Of a DNA stretch of 64,000 nt, positions 63,334 to 64,000 are shown piece after piece. Location: positions 40,524,033-40,588,032 of the forward strand of contig OX243811.1 of the NCBI GenBank assembly GCA_945859605.1. The letters are read 5' to 3'. The DNA is from Lumbricus rubellus. Its lineage: Eukaryota > Annelida > Clitellata > Crassiclitellata > Lumbricidae. The translations under genes were made by a program, and so were the position numbers. The stretch's first letter is position 1; every line of letters starts with the position of its first letter. Below the pieces are notes generated by a model. The model was given only the letters and a program-made list of their open reading frames with translations, ran no database searches and was not told the origin of the DNA.

Positions 63334-63447
63334 TCCTCACCTACATGTATCTCCATGCCGTCTCGTACGTCTCTTTTAAGTAGTAGGCTATCCTCACCTA
63401 CATGTATCTCCATGCCGTCTCGTACGTCTCTTTTAAGTAGTAGGCTA
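63334..63447. repeat. 57-bp perfect tandem duplication
   Basis: 63334-63390 is repeated at 63391-63447 (TCCTCACCTACATGTATCTC through AAGTAGTAGGCTA) with no visible difference, so it is recent. Confidence 0.9.
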
Positions 63448-63654
63448 AAGTATGTGGAAGTGGACATCTAAGATAGTGAACAATCTTGCAGTGGACATAT
63501 ATTAAGTAGTGAACATTGTTGTAGCTAAACAATTTCACGGTTTTTAAATTCAATTACAAAAAATGTCATGACCTAGAAAATGTTTGTTTGCGTTTCGATA
63601 GGTGTTTTTCTTCTTCTATAACTTCACTCGACTAATTTAACTTGTAAATTGTTA

Positions 63655-63790
63655 TGACCAATCATCCATATGACCAAAAAGCCATATGACCAAAAGACCA
63701 TATGATCAATGGTCATATGACCAAAACGCCCTATAGGCCCTATGACCAATCATCCATATCACCGATCATACTATGACCAATGGTTCGTAC
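63655..63790. repeat. CCATATGACCAAAA short repeat
   Basis: About eight irregular copies of an ATATGACCAA word in alternating spacing, partly palindromic through CATATG. Confidence 0.8.
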
Positions 63791-64000
63791 ACCGCGGACT
63801 TAATTAAACCTGGATTGAAGTTGAACCACAAATTTCTCAATGCACAAAGCTTCTTTGGGCTTTTGATCTTTATTGCATTGTTAGTACGTAGGCCTAAGCC
63901 TATTATGGCGATGGAAATTGCATTAGTAAATAGTAACTAGTAACTACCGATTGTCTATAATAGCATACGGTGCTTTTTTGTCAGGTCTAGCGTTGGGTGC

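Overview
The window is nuclear DNA of a multicellular animal. It is AT-rich and contains spliced genes with phase-1 introns, tRNA-derived SINEs, CR1/L2-like LINEs, several classes of DNA transposon and long microsatellites. The best taxonomic pointer is an LTR retrotransposon at 39.1-45.6 kb whose integrase lies upstream of reverse transcriptase (the Gmr1-type order, described from deuterostomes). Together with the lectin genes this suggests a marine deuterostome such as an echinoderm, hemichordate or cephalochordate. I cannot name the species.

The resident genes are a small family of secreted lectins, each one fucolectin-type (F-type, FTP) domain split over two exons plus one PAN/apple exon. 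Genes 1, 2 and 3 are on the + strand in three segmentally duplicated units (about 0.2-8.6, 10.9-35 and 39-55.5 kb). Each has a short signal-like exon behind a conserved TATTTAAG box, and each gives an uninterrupted 257-residue reading frame when spliced. Gene 4 is a diverged, inverted paralogue (58.4-55.9 kb, - strand) that meets gene 3 tail to tail. Unit 2 has been heavily invaded but only in introns: intron 1 holds three nested DNA transposons and intron 2 holds a roughly 13-kb inverted duplication of a Polinton/virus-like family-B DNA polymerase gene.

The palindrome (arms 19244-23631 and 25775-30670) carries two convergent polymerase genes. The right-hand one is complete: a TATA box and five exons giving 1347 codons. 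The left one is cut off at a 200-N gap. A Helitron sits in only one arm. A long foldback MITE sits in the spacer.

Because the three units and the two arms are paralogous, they show empty and filled insertion sites inside one window. That validates a Helitron, several hAT elements with 8-bp duplications, a mariner and a foldback element. It also reveals the most interesting signal: the octamer TAGGCCTA and its variants TAGGCTA, TAGCCTA and TAGGGCCTA, scattered everywhere here, repeatedly correspond to exact micro-insertions that turn a TA dinucleotide into TA-GGCC-TA (or TA-GGC-TA, TA-GCC-TA). This is the footprint expected from excision of a TA-targeting transposon with ends 5'-GGC...GCC-3'. 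A 196-bp element with exactly such ends, flanked by TA, is present at 14748-14943.

The remaining sequence (2.0-2.4, 8.6-9.8, 10.1-10.9, 24.7-25.8, 59-62.4 and 63-64 kb) shows only degenerate repeats or nothing I recognise.
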